From Loxodes magnus (Eukaryota; Ciliophora; Karyorelictea; Loxodida; Loxodidae), in the NCBI GenBank assembly GCA_946699065.1, contig CAMPDV010000890.1, positions 62,001-126,000 on the forward strand: DNA of 64,000 bases, in the 5' to 3' direction. The notes below the pieces were generated by a model. The model did no database searches and was not told the DNA's origin. It saw only the letters and a program-made list of their open reading frames with translations. Below, piece by piece: positions 12,641-23,126 of the stretch. The position numbers and the translations under genes were made by a program. How positions within the stretch are numbered: the stretch's first letter is position 1; each line of letters begins with the position of its first letter.

Positions 12641-13598
12641 AGATTTAACTAGCTAATTTAAATTTTAATCAAATATAAAAAATTTAGATAATTAGTCAAG
12701 TAATCAAAAGGAAATCAATTATGTGATGATTCCTTAGAGGATAGGGTACACAGAAAATAATTTTTTGTTATCCAAAAATTAAAAATAAATTTTATTTTTT
12801 CGATAAAATCTAACCAAATTTTTAATATATGATTGAGGATGACCTCTATGGAAAAAATAATTAGGTGAAATTAATTAATTTAATAAAATTAGTTTGCTTC
12901 AAAAAAGAATCAAAAAAATGTTTGGAAAGGACTTATATAAAAAGCAATACCAAAGGTAAAAAATGGATTAAACAAGCATCAATATTTATTCCAAAATCTG
13001 TACCAGAAGAAGAAATGAGCGATTTCAATTAATTTGACAATACTTCAAGAGATTTTTTAAAAATAACACGTGACATGCCAAATAAAAAAAGTAAAGGAGA
13101 TTTAATATTAATAAGATAGTTATAAATTAATTATATTTATGTTATGCTTATGAATTAATTATTAAAATAATTTTAAGTTTAAGAAGCTACTTATAAATAT
13201 TTATATAGATTAATTAAAAGTAAAATATATTTTTCTTATATTTTTTATTTAATTTTATTTATAAGATTTTATATTTAAAAGTTACTAAAAGAATTTAATT
13301 CTCCTATTTAAAATATATTTAATAGAACTATTTTATATATAGTAATTTAAAATAATTTGTAGAAATTAAACTTTATTACTAGTAATTAATTGAAATTTGC
13401 TAATAATTTACTAGTAGAAAAAACACATTAATGCCAATGCTAATTTTTAGGTAAAATATTGAATTAAAAAATTATTGTTTGATATTAAATAACTTATAAA
13501 ATAGTTTAGTTTAAGAACGCTAAAAAACAAGATTGCAAAAATGCAAAAATTTAAAGCTAGAAATTATTTAGAAAAATAAAAAATTAAATATTTTAAAT
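12641..13598. other. AT-rich DNA with a possible 3' continuation of the kinase relic
   Basis: Up to about 13110 there is scattered protein-like plus-strand sequence that could be the C-terminal tail of the kinase gene. After that the DNA is simple A/T sequence. No other feature was seen. Confidence 0.35.
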
Positions 13599-13622
13599 AA
13601 TAATAATAATAATAATAATAAA
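13599..13622. repeat. AAT microsatellite at the 3' end of an ORF1-like element
   Basis: About eight AAT units directly abut the 3' end of the minus-strand ORF1-like relic, and read as an ATT tail in the element's orientation. A shorter run occupies the same place at 5281. Confidence 0.75.
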
Positions 13623-13624
13623 AT

Positions 13625-14539
13625 TAAGTTTGGCAATTTGGAGGAATTTCACCTCTTCCTGCCGATTGCCGGATTGCTCCGGGATTATATAAAAATGTTT
13701 AAAAATTTGATATCCTCTCTCTCACTTGGTCATATTGTCTTCAGTTTCGTCTTTCATTCTGTTCTGATTTCTTTCTGTAGATCTTGCCAAGCTCATTCAT
13801 ATAAAGTCTTTCTCTATCTCTTCTCTAATGCAGTTGATGTTTTTTCCTTTATTGCGCTTGTAGTTTTCTTAGCTTTGTTCAGTATTAATTCTTGAAACTT
13901 AGGAATTTCTTGCATCTTCTTCATAAATATACTCCCGAATTACAATAATAACATCTTTTCTGAATTCTTTTAGGTTTTCTTGTTTCTTCCTTCTCAATCA
14001 CCATTGGATTTCTTCTTTGCTCATTTTAATCTATTTGTCGTTGCAGTTTCTCATCTATTTTTTAAGTCTATTGTCCAGTTCTGTCTGTTTCTGAAGCTAA
14101 TTTTGGGATTAGCTACTCTGATTTTGTGATATGTTCCAAAAAGTGCTTAGTTCTCTTTCCTAGGACATGAGTCTTGATTCTATTCCTTCTGCTAGGTTAA
14201 CTGTTTCATTAGCTTCTCATTGTCCTTCTTTAGCTTATTGATCTCTTCCTGGAGATTTAGTACTACTTTGATGAGCTATTCCATGCTCATCTGGCCAGAA
14301 GGATTAAATTCTGATACCTCCTGGTGCAAAGCAGACTTCGCCTGCTTTCTGGGTTTCTCCTGAGACGTTAGGGTGATTGCATGGGTGATTTTCTTAGATA
14401 ATTTCTGTTCTTCTTGAACATATTTTCCGGATTATTAAGAAAAAGGTTAGGGTTAAGTAAAAGAAGACTGGCTGAGAGTGGCTTCTGATTTCCTCTCCTT
14501 CTTAGAGGTGATGTAAAAACCTTTTTTGAAGCCTTCCAT
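13625..14539 (-). pseudogene. ORF1-like coiled-coil element
   Basis: ATG at 14539 (MEGFKKGFYITSKKERKSEA...). With TAA/TAG read as Gln and TGA as Trp the N-terminal half stays in one frame. It contains a Gln/Ser-rich start, then SEFNPSGQMSMEQLIKVV and a heptad-patterned helix (NLQEEINKLKKDNEKLMKQL), a likely coiled coil. A frame change in the middle moves the family signature (KDVIIVIREYIYEEDARN) into another frame. The C-terminus is basic (GNRQEEVKFLQ). At about 300 codons it resembles a LINE ORF1 in size and coiled-coil content, but no ORF2 is attached here. Its role as a retroelement nucleic-acid chaperone is inference. Confidence 0.6.
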
Positions 14540-15830
14540 TTTTTAATATTTATTAAATATGTTAAAAAAACTAAATTTGAACACTCTGTTAAGATATAAT
14601 ATGCATGTAGTTATATATCTATATATTTTTATTTTATAACTTACTTATTAGCTAGTTTATATGTTTTTTATCAGTAGCAAGAAATTTTGATTTCATACAA
14701 AAAACGATATGTTTTATATTTTATTTTATGATACATAAGAAATAAAAGAATTTTCAATAAAGTCTAATAAGTATTAGCAGGATGTAGCCAACGATTTTTA
14801 TCGTATATTGATGGAAAAAATTAATAAGACAATTAGTGAGCTTTATCAAAGAGCTATGATTTTAATAACACTATGAAATTTTAAAATCTTAACATTTAAT
14901 TTTAAGAAAGGAGTTATATTAAACCTGTCTTTATAGCAAATTTAAGGAAAAATTTCATAAACTGACTAAAAATTAGGGTAAATTTAAAATTCTAGAAACT
15001 TTAAGCCAGAACAAATCTTTGAAAAATTAAATTAAATAGAAAATAAACCTCCAACATAAGAGTTTAAAATATGATAGCGATATAATATTAACAAAAGTGG
15101 TCAGTTTTTATTCTTGATCTATTGATATTGGCAGATAAAAAATGCATTCATTTATCAATCATAATTGTATATTATAAATTAGACGTCTTAATTTTTTTTC
15201 TTCAACATTTAGCATTAAATTATATTTCAAACACTTTAAATTTAAATTTTTTTTTCTAAATGTTCACCTCCATCAATGTAAGTTATTTCATTAACTTGAT
15301 ATGAGGAAAGTAAAGGATCGTACCTATCCATGTAATATGATCTCTTGCTGCTTATGAGGACTATTTTCAGTGCTTTTGGCTTAATGAGTTTGTTTCAGCT
15401 GCTTTCTCAGAATTGAAATTTATTAAGTCTAAGATTTTAAGTCTGAGGTCAAAAGTTTGAACTGTTTTAACTAAAATAAGTTTTTTGGAAAAATAGAAAC
15501 TAAATAATAGAATACTTTTTTGAAAAAAGAAGAAATATAAAATAGGCTACATTTTTTGGTTAATGCGTTAATCGTGAAAAAGCAGATTTATTTTAGAAGA
15601 AATATTATTATAAAAAACTCATTCTTTTAAAAACTTAAATAAAAAAAAAAAAATTAAGATTTCACTTAAAAAAAATCCAAATTTGATTTTTTTTGAACGT
15701 ATTTAAATTTTGTAATTTTTTTAAAGAGAAAAATTGCGATTAACATAAAAAGGTGAAAGATTAATAAAATAAAATGTTTCTAAATTTTATTAGAGGATCA
15801 ATCAGAATAAAAAAATCTTTAGAATCATGG
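14540..15830. other. AT-rich DNA without a recognisable gene
   Basis: Mostly A/T. A patch at about 15280-15460 is a little richer but gives no convincing protein or RNA. Nothing else was seen. Confidence 0.45.
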
Positions 15831-15837
15831 CTTGGAA

Positions 15838-15897
15838 GTATACCCGCCGAATTATACCCGCCTTTTTAAAAGATAGCTCTCTACCCCCGCTCGCTTG
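15838..15897. other. isolated GC-rich patch with a repeated 10-mer
   Basis: TATACCCGCC occurs twice, the second copy starting about 15 bp after the first, followed by a C-rich stretch (CTACCCCCGCTCGC), all inside DNA that is otherwise A/T. It lies about 950 bp past the stop codon of the RING gene. It could be a regulatory site, or the end of a small RNA or unseen gene; I cannot tell which. Confidence 0.3.
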
Positions 15898-16845
15898 TCT
15901 AAAAAAAATTACGTTAAAATTATAAATTTTCCTTTTTTTTTATGAATCTTGTTATTTTATTTTGTTTAAACAAAAAAAATTAGAATTTATTAAATTAAAG
16001 CTTTAAAAAAAATTTGAATTTATATATAGATATTCAAGTAAAAATTATTAAAACAAATACGATAATAACGTTAGGATTTTAAAACAAAAAAAATTAAAAA
16101 CATGCTCAAAAACTTTAAAAAATGCTTTTATCCAAATTTTCGAGTTAAAATTGTATTTAAAAAAAATTTTATAAAATATTCAACTATAAGCAAAATGATA
16201 AATATAAAACTCTTCAATACATTTAAAAATATATGTTTTGCTTAACTTAAAAATTGCATTTACTTCGTTTAAAATAAAATATAAAAAAATAATAATATAA
16301 ATAAATTTCATTAAACTAAAATTCGCAAATTATAATCTTATATTTCTACTTAAACTAAAATAACACTTATTTTTTATTTACTAAAGCTAAATCCTTAAAT
16401 AATAAATTTAAATTTTAAATTAAAATATTTACCTACTATTAATATGCTTAATACAACCTTTATTTCCAAAAAACTTACCTATTTCACATTAATCATTAAC
16501 ATAATTATCTTATAACTTTACTTTACTAACTTCTTTTTTATTCAACTTATTATTAAGATTAAATTTCCTACTCGATTATAATCAAAATACAATAAAAATA
16601 TATTCTAAGTATATACTTATAAATTATATAGATATAAAAAAAACTTATATGACTTATTGCATATAAAAAAAGAAATGCTTATTAAGTAACCTTATAAATA
16701 CATACATACTTGTCTATTTTATATAATTCAATATTAAAGTTTCCCCATTGAATTTTTTAAAAATAATAAAGATAAATATAATATTTGATTTTTAAATTTC
16801 TTAGCTAAATAGAGTTTTAAAAAGTTTTGAAGTTCTTTCTCTCAC

Positions 16846-19507
16846 TCAAATCATCACTACAATAAAAAAATGATTCTTACTTCCTAAATTATATTAATCT
16901 TCATTACCCCCTAATAATATTTTCAAATAGACATACATTCTGAATTACTAATAGCATAAATCTTACCATCTAAATAATATAAAACTAGTACGATCTGAAA
17001 ATAAAAAAAACCTAAAAAAACTTATTACATTCTTTTTTTAAACCTAAAAATTAATTTACTTTCTTTTTTTACACCTAAAAGATAACTTACCAACTTTTTT
17101 TTACACATAAAAATTAATTTACGAACTTTTTTTTACACCTAAAAATTAACTTACGAACTTTTTTTACACCTAAAAATTAACTTACCAACTTTTTTTTACA
17201 CCTATAAATTAACTTACTTTCTTTTTTTTACACCTAAAAATTTATTTACATCCTTTTTTTTACACCTAAAAATTAACTTACCAACTTTTTTTTACACCTA
17301 AAAGTTAACTTACTTTCTGTTTTTACACCTAAAAATTAACTTACCAACTTTTTTTTACACCTAAAAGTTAACTTACTTTCTGTTTTTACACCTAAAAATT
17401 AACTTACCATCTTTTTTTTTTTACATCTAAAAATTAACTTACAACCTTTATTTACACCTTTAAATTAACTTACCATCTTTTTTTACACCTAAAAATTAAC
17501 TTACTTTCTTTTTTTTATACCTAAAAGATAACTTACCAACTTTTTTTTACATCTAAAAATTAACTTACTTTCTTTTTTTACACCTAAAAATTAACTTACC
17601 ATCTTTTTTCCATACCTAAAAATTAACTTACCAACTTTTTTTACACCTAAAAATTAACTTACAACCTTTTTTTTACATCTAAAAATCAACTTACTTTCTT
17701 TTTTTTACATCTATAAATTAACTTACCATCTTCTTTTTACACCTAAAAATTAACTTACCAACTTTTTACACTTAAAAATTAACTTACCATCTTTTTTTTA
17801 CACCTAAAAATAAACTTACCAACTTTTTATTACACCTAAAAATTAACTTACCAACTTTTTTTTACACCTATAAATTAACTTACCATCTTTTTTTACACCT
17901 AAAAATTAACTTACCATCTTTTTTTCACCTAAAAATTAACTTACCATCTTTTTTTACACATAAAAATTAATTTACATCCTTTTTTTACACTTAAAAATTA
18001 ACTTACCATCTTTTTTTTACACCTAAAAATTAACTTACAACCTTATTTTACACCTAAAAATTAACTTACCATCTTTTTTTTACACCTAAAAATTAACTTA
18101 CTCCCTTTTTTTCACACCTAAAAATTAACTTACAACCTTTTTTTACACCTAAAAATTAACTTACCTAAATTAAATTAGAGTTTTTAAATTAATCTTACTC
18201 CCTTTAATCATAAATTTAGTAAAACCAATACTTACAATCTAATCGAAACAGTTTAGATTTATTTTACATCCTAAAAAAGTATATAAATGCTCATTTACTA
18301 TCTAAAAAGATTATCTTTTATTCTTACTCCCTGGAAGGATATAATTAAGGCTTACATCCTTTTAGAAAAAAAACGTAGTAAATCTTATACTTACCTTGTT
18401 CTTTATTTAGATAAAAAAACCGTTTACCATCTATATTATTTATAAACGGCGAACGTTAAATTTGAACTTACTGAATTCCATTTGCAAGTTCTCATCATTC
18501 AAAAAATTATAACTATCTACTGTTTAACTGTCATCCAAAACAACCTTATTCTTAACGATATTCAAACCGTTAGGTAATAACTAAGTTTTTAATTAAATCT
18601 ATTTTTTTATCTATTCGATGGTAGTCTCTTGTTTTACTTATAAAGATACCGTTTTACCATTTGGCGATACAATAGTTATCTAGATATCCTATGGATTTTT
18701 TTACTAAAGAATATTTTGAGGTTCTTGAGTTTGTTAAGGCTGATCTACTTGTGATATTTTTTACAGTTAGATCAACTGCGCTTGTAGAGAAGATAGCTAC
18801 TATTACTAAATTTATACTTAATCACTTAACTTTTATATTTCTTTCTTCAATTTGTTATTTTCCTATGTTACTTTAGTAAGATTAAACTTGCAAGAGTCTA
18901 AGTCCTCGAAAACTTTAACGGATATTTGATTTTTCTACTAGATGATCTTTTATGCATCAGCTTCCAATTTTGAAACTTATTACTCACTCTGATGAGATAA
19001 TTATCCTTAATAAACAAACTACTACTAGTTGTTCCCTTATTTATCCATAAACTACTTTTAAATTTTGAAAATCCTTAACTATCCTTGGATTTATTTATCC
19101 TGCTAGATTAACTATCTTTGTAGGTTGATATTTTCCTTTAACAAATAAGTGTTTACGTGCTTAATCAACTACTATATGAATTTACTTTAGACATTAGACA
19201 ATAATGCCTACGCTTATCGTACTCTTAATGATTGATTCTCTAACATCGTTCGACTTTCTACGAGGTTCTTTTGTTCAAGACGCTTGAGTAACTAAGCGTC
19301 TTATTGTAAATTTACTAGATGAACCTTATGAACTTTTTAGCAATTTTAGTAAAAACAATCGATCGCCTAACTTTTCTAAAACTAATCAAAAGCACAAATT
19401 GCACAAATGCTATGCTTACATGGTAGCAACATTGGGATTTTCATCTACCCATCAAAATCTCCTTGACACTAATAACATTTAGCAGTCTAGGACATTTCAG
19501 ATTACAT
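16846..19507 (-). CDS. RING finger / coiled-coil / ubiquitin-like protein with about 49 micro-exons
   Basis: Exon 1 (19507-18472) is 345 codons plus 1 nt with no TGA; TAA/TAG are Gln. The RING has ligands C11, C14, C30, H32, C35, C38, C51 and C56 (the last pair spaced wider than usual). Residues about 60-262 form a Gln-rich coiled coil. Residues about 274-345 form a ubiquitin-like fold (SPNGKTVSLQVKQETTIEQI; DDSQTVDSYNFLNDENLQ), so an E3-ligase-like role is likely. After exon 1 come 49 tiny exons, 48 of 3 nt and one of 6 nt (18400-18395), separated by GT-AG introns of about 22-41 nt. The last exon starts at 16856. Every intron is phase 1. The spliced tail is 53 codons (starting NEQGWNRYWS, ending YHEWGMMI), then TGA at 16848-16846, giving 398 aa in total. 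The start ATG precedes the RING by 10 codons. One junction (18165/18164) has a zero-length exon or a double-length 62-nt intron. Splicing is inferred, not observed. Confidence 0.8.
17005..18164 (-). repeat. 31-bp minisatellite whose unit is one intron plus one codon-sized exon
   Basis: There are 36 tandem units, mean spacing about 31.6 bp. In gene sense each unit is GTAAGTTAATTTTTAG, then GTGT, an A run and G, then a triplet. The A-run length and scattered bases vary, giving introns of about 26-33 nt, yet the triplet between 'AG' and 'GTAA' is 3 nt in all 36 units. Triplets in gene sense: ATG x10, TTG x9, AAA x7, GTT x4, TTC x2, GAT x2, GGA x1, AAT x1. Flanking introns at 18201-18471 and 16857-17028 are unrelated in sequence but keep the same 3-nt grid. 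Confidence 0.9.
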
Positions 19508-19784
19508 TATTAATTTTAAAAAAACTTTTCCTTATAAACAAAATACACGTATGTATACGTTAAATAATAATAATAATAAAATAAAAAATATATAATAAAA
19601 AAGTAATTTATTATAATTAAATTATTTTAATTGGAATTATTTTAAATTAATTAATATATATATTTTAATTTAATAAAATGAAAAAAAAATTAATGTGATT
19701 TTATCTGCAAACTATATAAAGAATTAATAAAGTATAAACCTTTTATATAAAAATAATTAATTAATTTTAAACTTAAAGAGTTTT
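19508..19784. promoter_or_regulatory. divergent intergenic region between the RING gene and a structured RNA gene
   Basis: About 280 bp of A/T DNA separates two outward-reading units. On the plus strand a TATA-like box (TTTATATAAAAA, about 19742-19753) lies some 30-40 bp before the GC-rich RNA region, a plausible distance for a TATA-dependent Pol III promoter. An ATA/AAT-rich run at about 19565-19580 lies upstream of the RING gene start. No other element is recognised. Confidence 0.3.
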
Positions 19785-20061
19785 GGACTGTAACTTCTTG
19801 CAGTTTAACGACCCCAACACTCCCTTCATGGGATAACGGGGATATCCTGTTGCTTTCGAAAAGCAGCTGCCAGGGAGCTCCGTCGCTATGTGCAGCTAGG
19901 CTTCAAGCCCCTACCAGGAGTGGATAATCAAAAGGAAGGTGTTCCTTGCAAAGATTAACTTTGACCAAGGACTTTCTCAGCGACAGGAAAGGAACTTGTT
20001 CCTAGCCATAAAACCAGAAAGTATGATTCAGAAGGTCAATCTCAGCTCCCACCATCTTTTT
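19785..20061 (+). ncRNA. structured non-coding RNA, probably Pol III transcribed, class unknown
   Basis: An island of near-balanced base composition about 275 bp long in A/T surroundings. On the plus strand it ends in T5 (20057-20061) and has a TATA-like box upstream. It folds readily. Local hairpins include TGCTTT/AAAGCA (about 19850), AAGGAA/TTCCTT with a GGTG loop (about 19932), CAAAG/CTTTG and AGGAA/TTCCT. Longer pairings include TTTGACC with GGTCAAT and ACTTTCT with AGAAAGT (nested), and GGGAGCT with AGCTCCC near the 3' end. Size and promoter style would suit SRP RNA, RNase P/MRP RNA or a similar RNA, and TGTAAC near the 5' end recalls SRP Alu domains, but I could not match a diagnostic core. 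Coding text in any frame is poor. Confidence 0.5.
20057..20061 (+). terminator. T5 Pol III-type terminator of the structured RNA
   Basis: CATCTTTTTAATT immediately follows the GC-rich structured region on the plus strand; no equivalent T run closes the region on the minus strand. Confidence 0.4.
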
Positions 20062-21250
20062 AATTATTTTATATAAAAATATGAATATTTAAAAATAATT
20101 AATAAAAATATATAAATATCTCATAAAAATATATTTAAAAAAATTTTTAAAATTCATAATAAAAAATTTTAAAAAAATACATTTAATTAAAAATGAAAAA
20201 AATGATTTTTTTAAATATATAAATAATTCTACTTCTAAAATATATATTAAAAAGATTACAAAAAAAATTAAAAATAATCAATATTAAAGATATAAAAAAT
20301 ATAATCAAATTCTTTAAATAAACCAAATTACTTAACTAAAAAATTAATAAAAAATATAATCTAACTAAAAAAATAAAATTCGTTTATAAGCATAATACAA
20401 TAGGATAAAAAACCTATTTTTTTTTAATTTTTACCCAAAACTCATAAATTAAAAAAAAAATTTGAATTAAAAATAAATTTAAAAATATCTCGAAAAAAGA
20501 AAAATAAACAACATATTAGAATAAAATAAAATCTAATATTAAAGATATTTGTTAGAATTAAATAATAATTATCTGAATCTAGCAATAGACAAATTTTATA
20601 CTTTAATTTACCCTTTGGCAAAATATTCGTAGAAAGTTGTAAATCGCTTTAAATACATTTTATGACTAAAAATTAAGAAAAATAAGTATTATCATGAATT
20701 TTTCTACTCAAACAAATTCCGAATTCTTTTTATAACTTCTCATATTAAAATATCATAATAAAATTTTTAGAATATAAAATATGTAGATTTTTAAATTTAT
20801 TCTTAAAAATATTTTAATTCTTCCTTTTTTAAATCTGAATTAACAAATGAACTCTCAAGCTTTTAAAAACTAAATTTTATACAGTAAAAATGAGAAAACA
20901 ATATTTTGCTTTTTTTTAAGATGTTCAAAAATTAAAAAATATTAAAAATAATCTTATTTAACCAAAGAATTTTTAAGCTTCTATTAAATTTTAAAATCTA
21001 AAAACTTAATGGTAAGATAAAATATACCTATAAACCGTCATTATAGTAAATTTAAGGGATAATTTTATAGACATAAAATATCGTAAGAAAAAAATTAAAA
21101 AATTAGAAACTTTAAGAAAGAAACAATCCTTAATACCGAACAATTTACAGGAATTAGAACTAAAACTATACAAATTATATTCATTAACAAAGAAAAATCA
21201 TTTACTATCTATATGAAAAATATTTGTTCACATAAAAACTTAATAAGCTT
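20062..21250. other. AT-rich DNA without a recognisable gene
   Basis: Simple A/T sequence with long A runs. No gene, RNA or ordered repeat was recognised. Confidence 0.5.
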
Positions 21251-21253
21251 GTT

Positions 21254-21965
21254 GAAAGATGTTGAAGAAGGACCTTATCAGTAGCAAATTTAAACAAATG
21301 AAAGAGTTTGGGAACGAAACAAACTTAAAACGAAAATAAATCTTAATCTTCTCCTAATTAATGGTCCCATTCGATATCTGGATGGGTTGACATTGTTCGG
21401 AAGGCACGTTTGAAAGAGAAGTTTCACCTTCCATTTCAGATGAAATTACATCTAGCAGAATCTACCATCCTATATTAACACTATAAAGAGCTAGAGGCAG
21501 AACTGGAGTAAGAGCTGATATATGTGCTAGGCCACAGTCTCAGTAAGCCCTCAGGAATTAAGGGATACATATCGTAAGATAGGAAAATAGAATATCCAGG
21601 TCTTAGCAAAAGTGAGCTCTTCAACGGAAACTAGAACGAATGATTATTGGTCAAGTCATTGTGCTCTTTCTGCTCCTGGCCGCCTTCTTTTCACTAGTCA
21701 ACATGATCATCACCTGAATTAGAACTGAAGTTAGAGGATGACACTACCGTTCATATGTAAATATTGGATAAATCGAGAGAAGTTTGACGTTTATTGAGCT
21801 AACGTAAAGGAATTTGATCGCTCTATTTGACAGAATCTATTACGGGAATAAACTTCCTTTTTTATGTCAAGAACTTATACATGAACTGTAAGCTAACGAG
21901 AATGAGTACAGGACTGAAGGAAATCAGAAGAAGAGAAACCCGCCAAAATTTATAAAAAGTAAAAC
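21254..21965 (+). pseudogene. coding-like relic, possibly an ORF1-like element
   Basis: Base composition rises well above the flanks and plus-strand text is protein-like in pieces. Examples are YCNIGQIERSLTFIELTQRN-type helical sequence and a basic end (NQKKRNPPKFIK) resembling the basic C-termini of the ORF1-like relics. Frames switch repeatedly. Membership in the ORF1-like family is a guess based on the C-terminus and composition. Confidence 0.3.
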
Positions 21966-23126
21966 GTACTCTATAGCGAATTATCTAACTCTCTGCATCA
22001 TAAATAATAACATAACATCTATTTGCTTTTTTTATCTAAATAAAGTTTTTCTAGTTCTAGCGGAAAAAATTAAAACATTTTAAAATATAGATAAAGCTAA
22101 GAATATATTCAGTAATTGAAACTTTATATTTTTTTAAATCCCAAATAGTTTTGAAAGATTTAATTTTTAAATAATAAATAATAAGAGTAAATATGAAAAA
22201 ATAAAATAATGTATTAATTAAAAATAACAATCTATTAGAAATAAATTAAGCTTATAAATTAAAAATATTTAAATTAATTTTAAGCTTATTTAATACAATG
22301 TAATTTTTTAATTATGAGATTAAAAATTTTATTAATTAAAAATTATTTTCTAAATATTAAAAAAATATTATATGGCTTATAAAGTAAAAATATTAGAAAA
22401 AATAATATAAAAATCAGATTAAATTTTAATAAAAAAATAAAATGCTAAGTTAAACAATTTTAAAACTAAAAGTTTATTTTAAACATAAAGTTTTAGCTTA
22501 TTTTTTAATTCTGATTTTATGACTATTTAAATTAGAAATTTTTTAGTAGAATATAAGTATTTAAAAATAAATAAATGTATTATATTTAAGATTGAAAATC
22601 AATATTCTTAACTATTAAAATACTAAAAATAAAACTTTATTAATATGAAATTGGTTTGATTTTATGCCAAAATAAGAAAAAATATTAAATAAAATTTATT
22701 TAAAACTATAAGTCATAAAATACTTTTAGTTTATGTAAATAGCAAGCAACAAAAATAAATATTATTTATATCTTAAAATTAAAAATTATTTTCACTATTT
22801 CTAAAATATCAGCTAGGATTTTTAATTAAGTAATTTTTCTCTCTTTGTATATGTATCTATATTATTTTTATTTATTTTTGTCTTTAGTTAGAGATAAATA
22901 ATTTAAAATTATTATTCTAAAATATAGATATATAATATATTAACTATCTTATTTCTTTCTTTATTTTTCTCTTTTTCAGCTTTGTTTATTTTACCTACTT
23001 AGAATTAGGTTTAATATTTTCTAATATTATCTTTGTTTAATTTATGATTTAATATTTGATTAAGCTAATATGAGTTTACGTCTTAAAATGAATGAGTTTT
23101 ATATAAAATGCTTTTATCTTCTCTAT
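21966..23126. other. AT-rich DNA without a recognisable gene
   Basis: Almost only A and T. Nothing was recognised. Confidence 0.5.

Noticed and set aside
17005-18164. Alternative model of 16-nt introns (GTAAGTTAATTTTTAG) alternating with ~15-nt exons
   Set aside because: The would-be exons contain the A run, whose length changes from unit to unit and would break the frame, and the flanking diverged units have no internal acceptor at that point. The 3-nt-exon model fits every unit.
17005-18164. Array as interstitial telomeric repeat (TTTACACC-like on the plus strand)
   Set aside because: The unit is about 31 bp, not a 6-8-bp telomere unit, and lies inside a gene with conserved splice-like borders.
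16857-18471. Reading the intron-like segments as germline internal eliminated sequences
   Set aside because: Boundaries follow GT...AG in every case and lack the constant TA or pointer repeats typical of ciliate eliminated sequences. Not fully excluded; somatic DNA would settle it.
18691-18876. 61-aa plus-strand open frame
   Set aside because: It is antisense to the Gln-rich coiled coil of the RING gene, whose minus-strand frame is far better supported.
19805-19822. CCCCAACA in the structured RNA as a telomerase template
   Set aside because: A template should hold about one and a half telomere repeats; the flanking bases do not continue the repeat.
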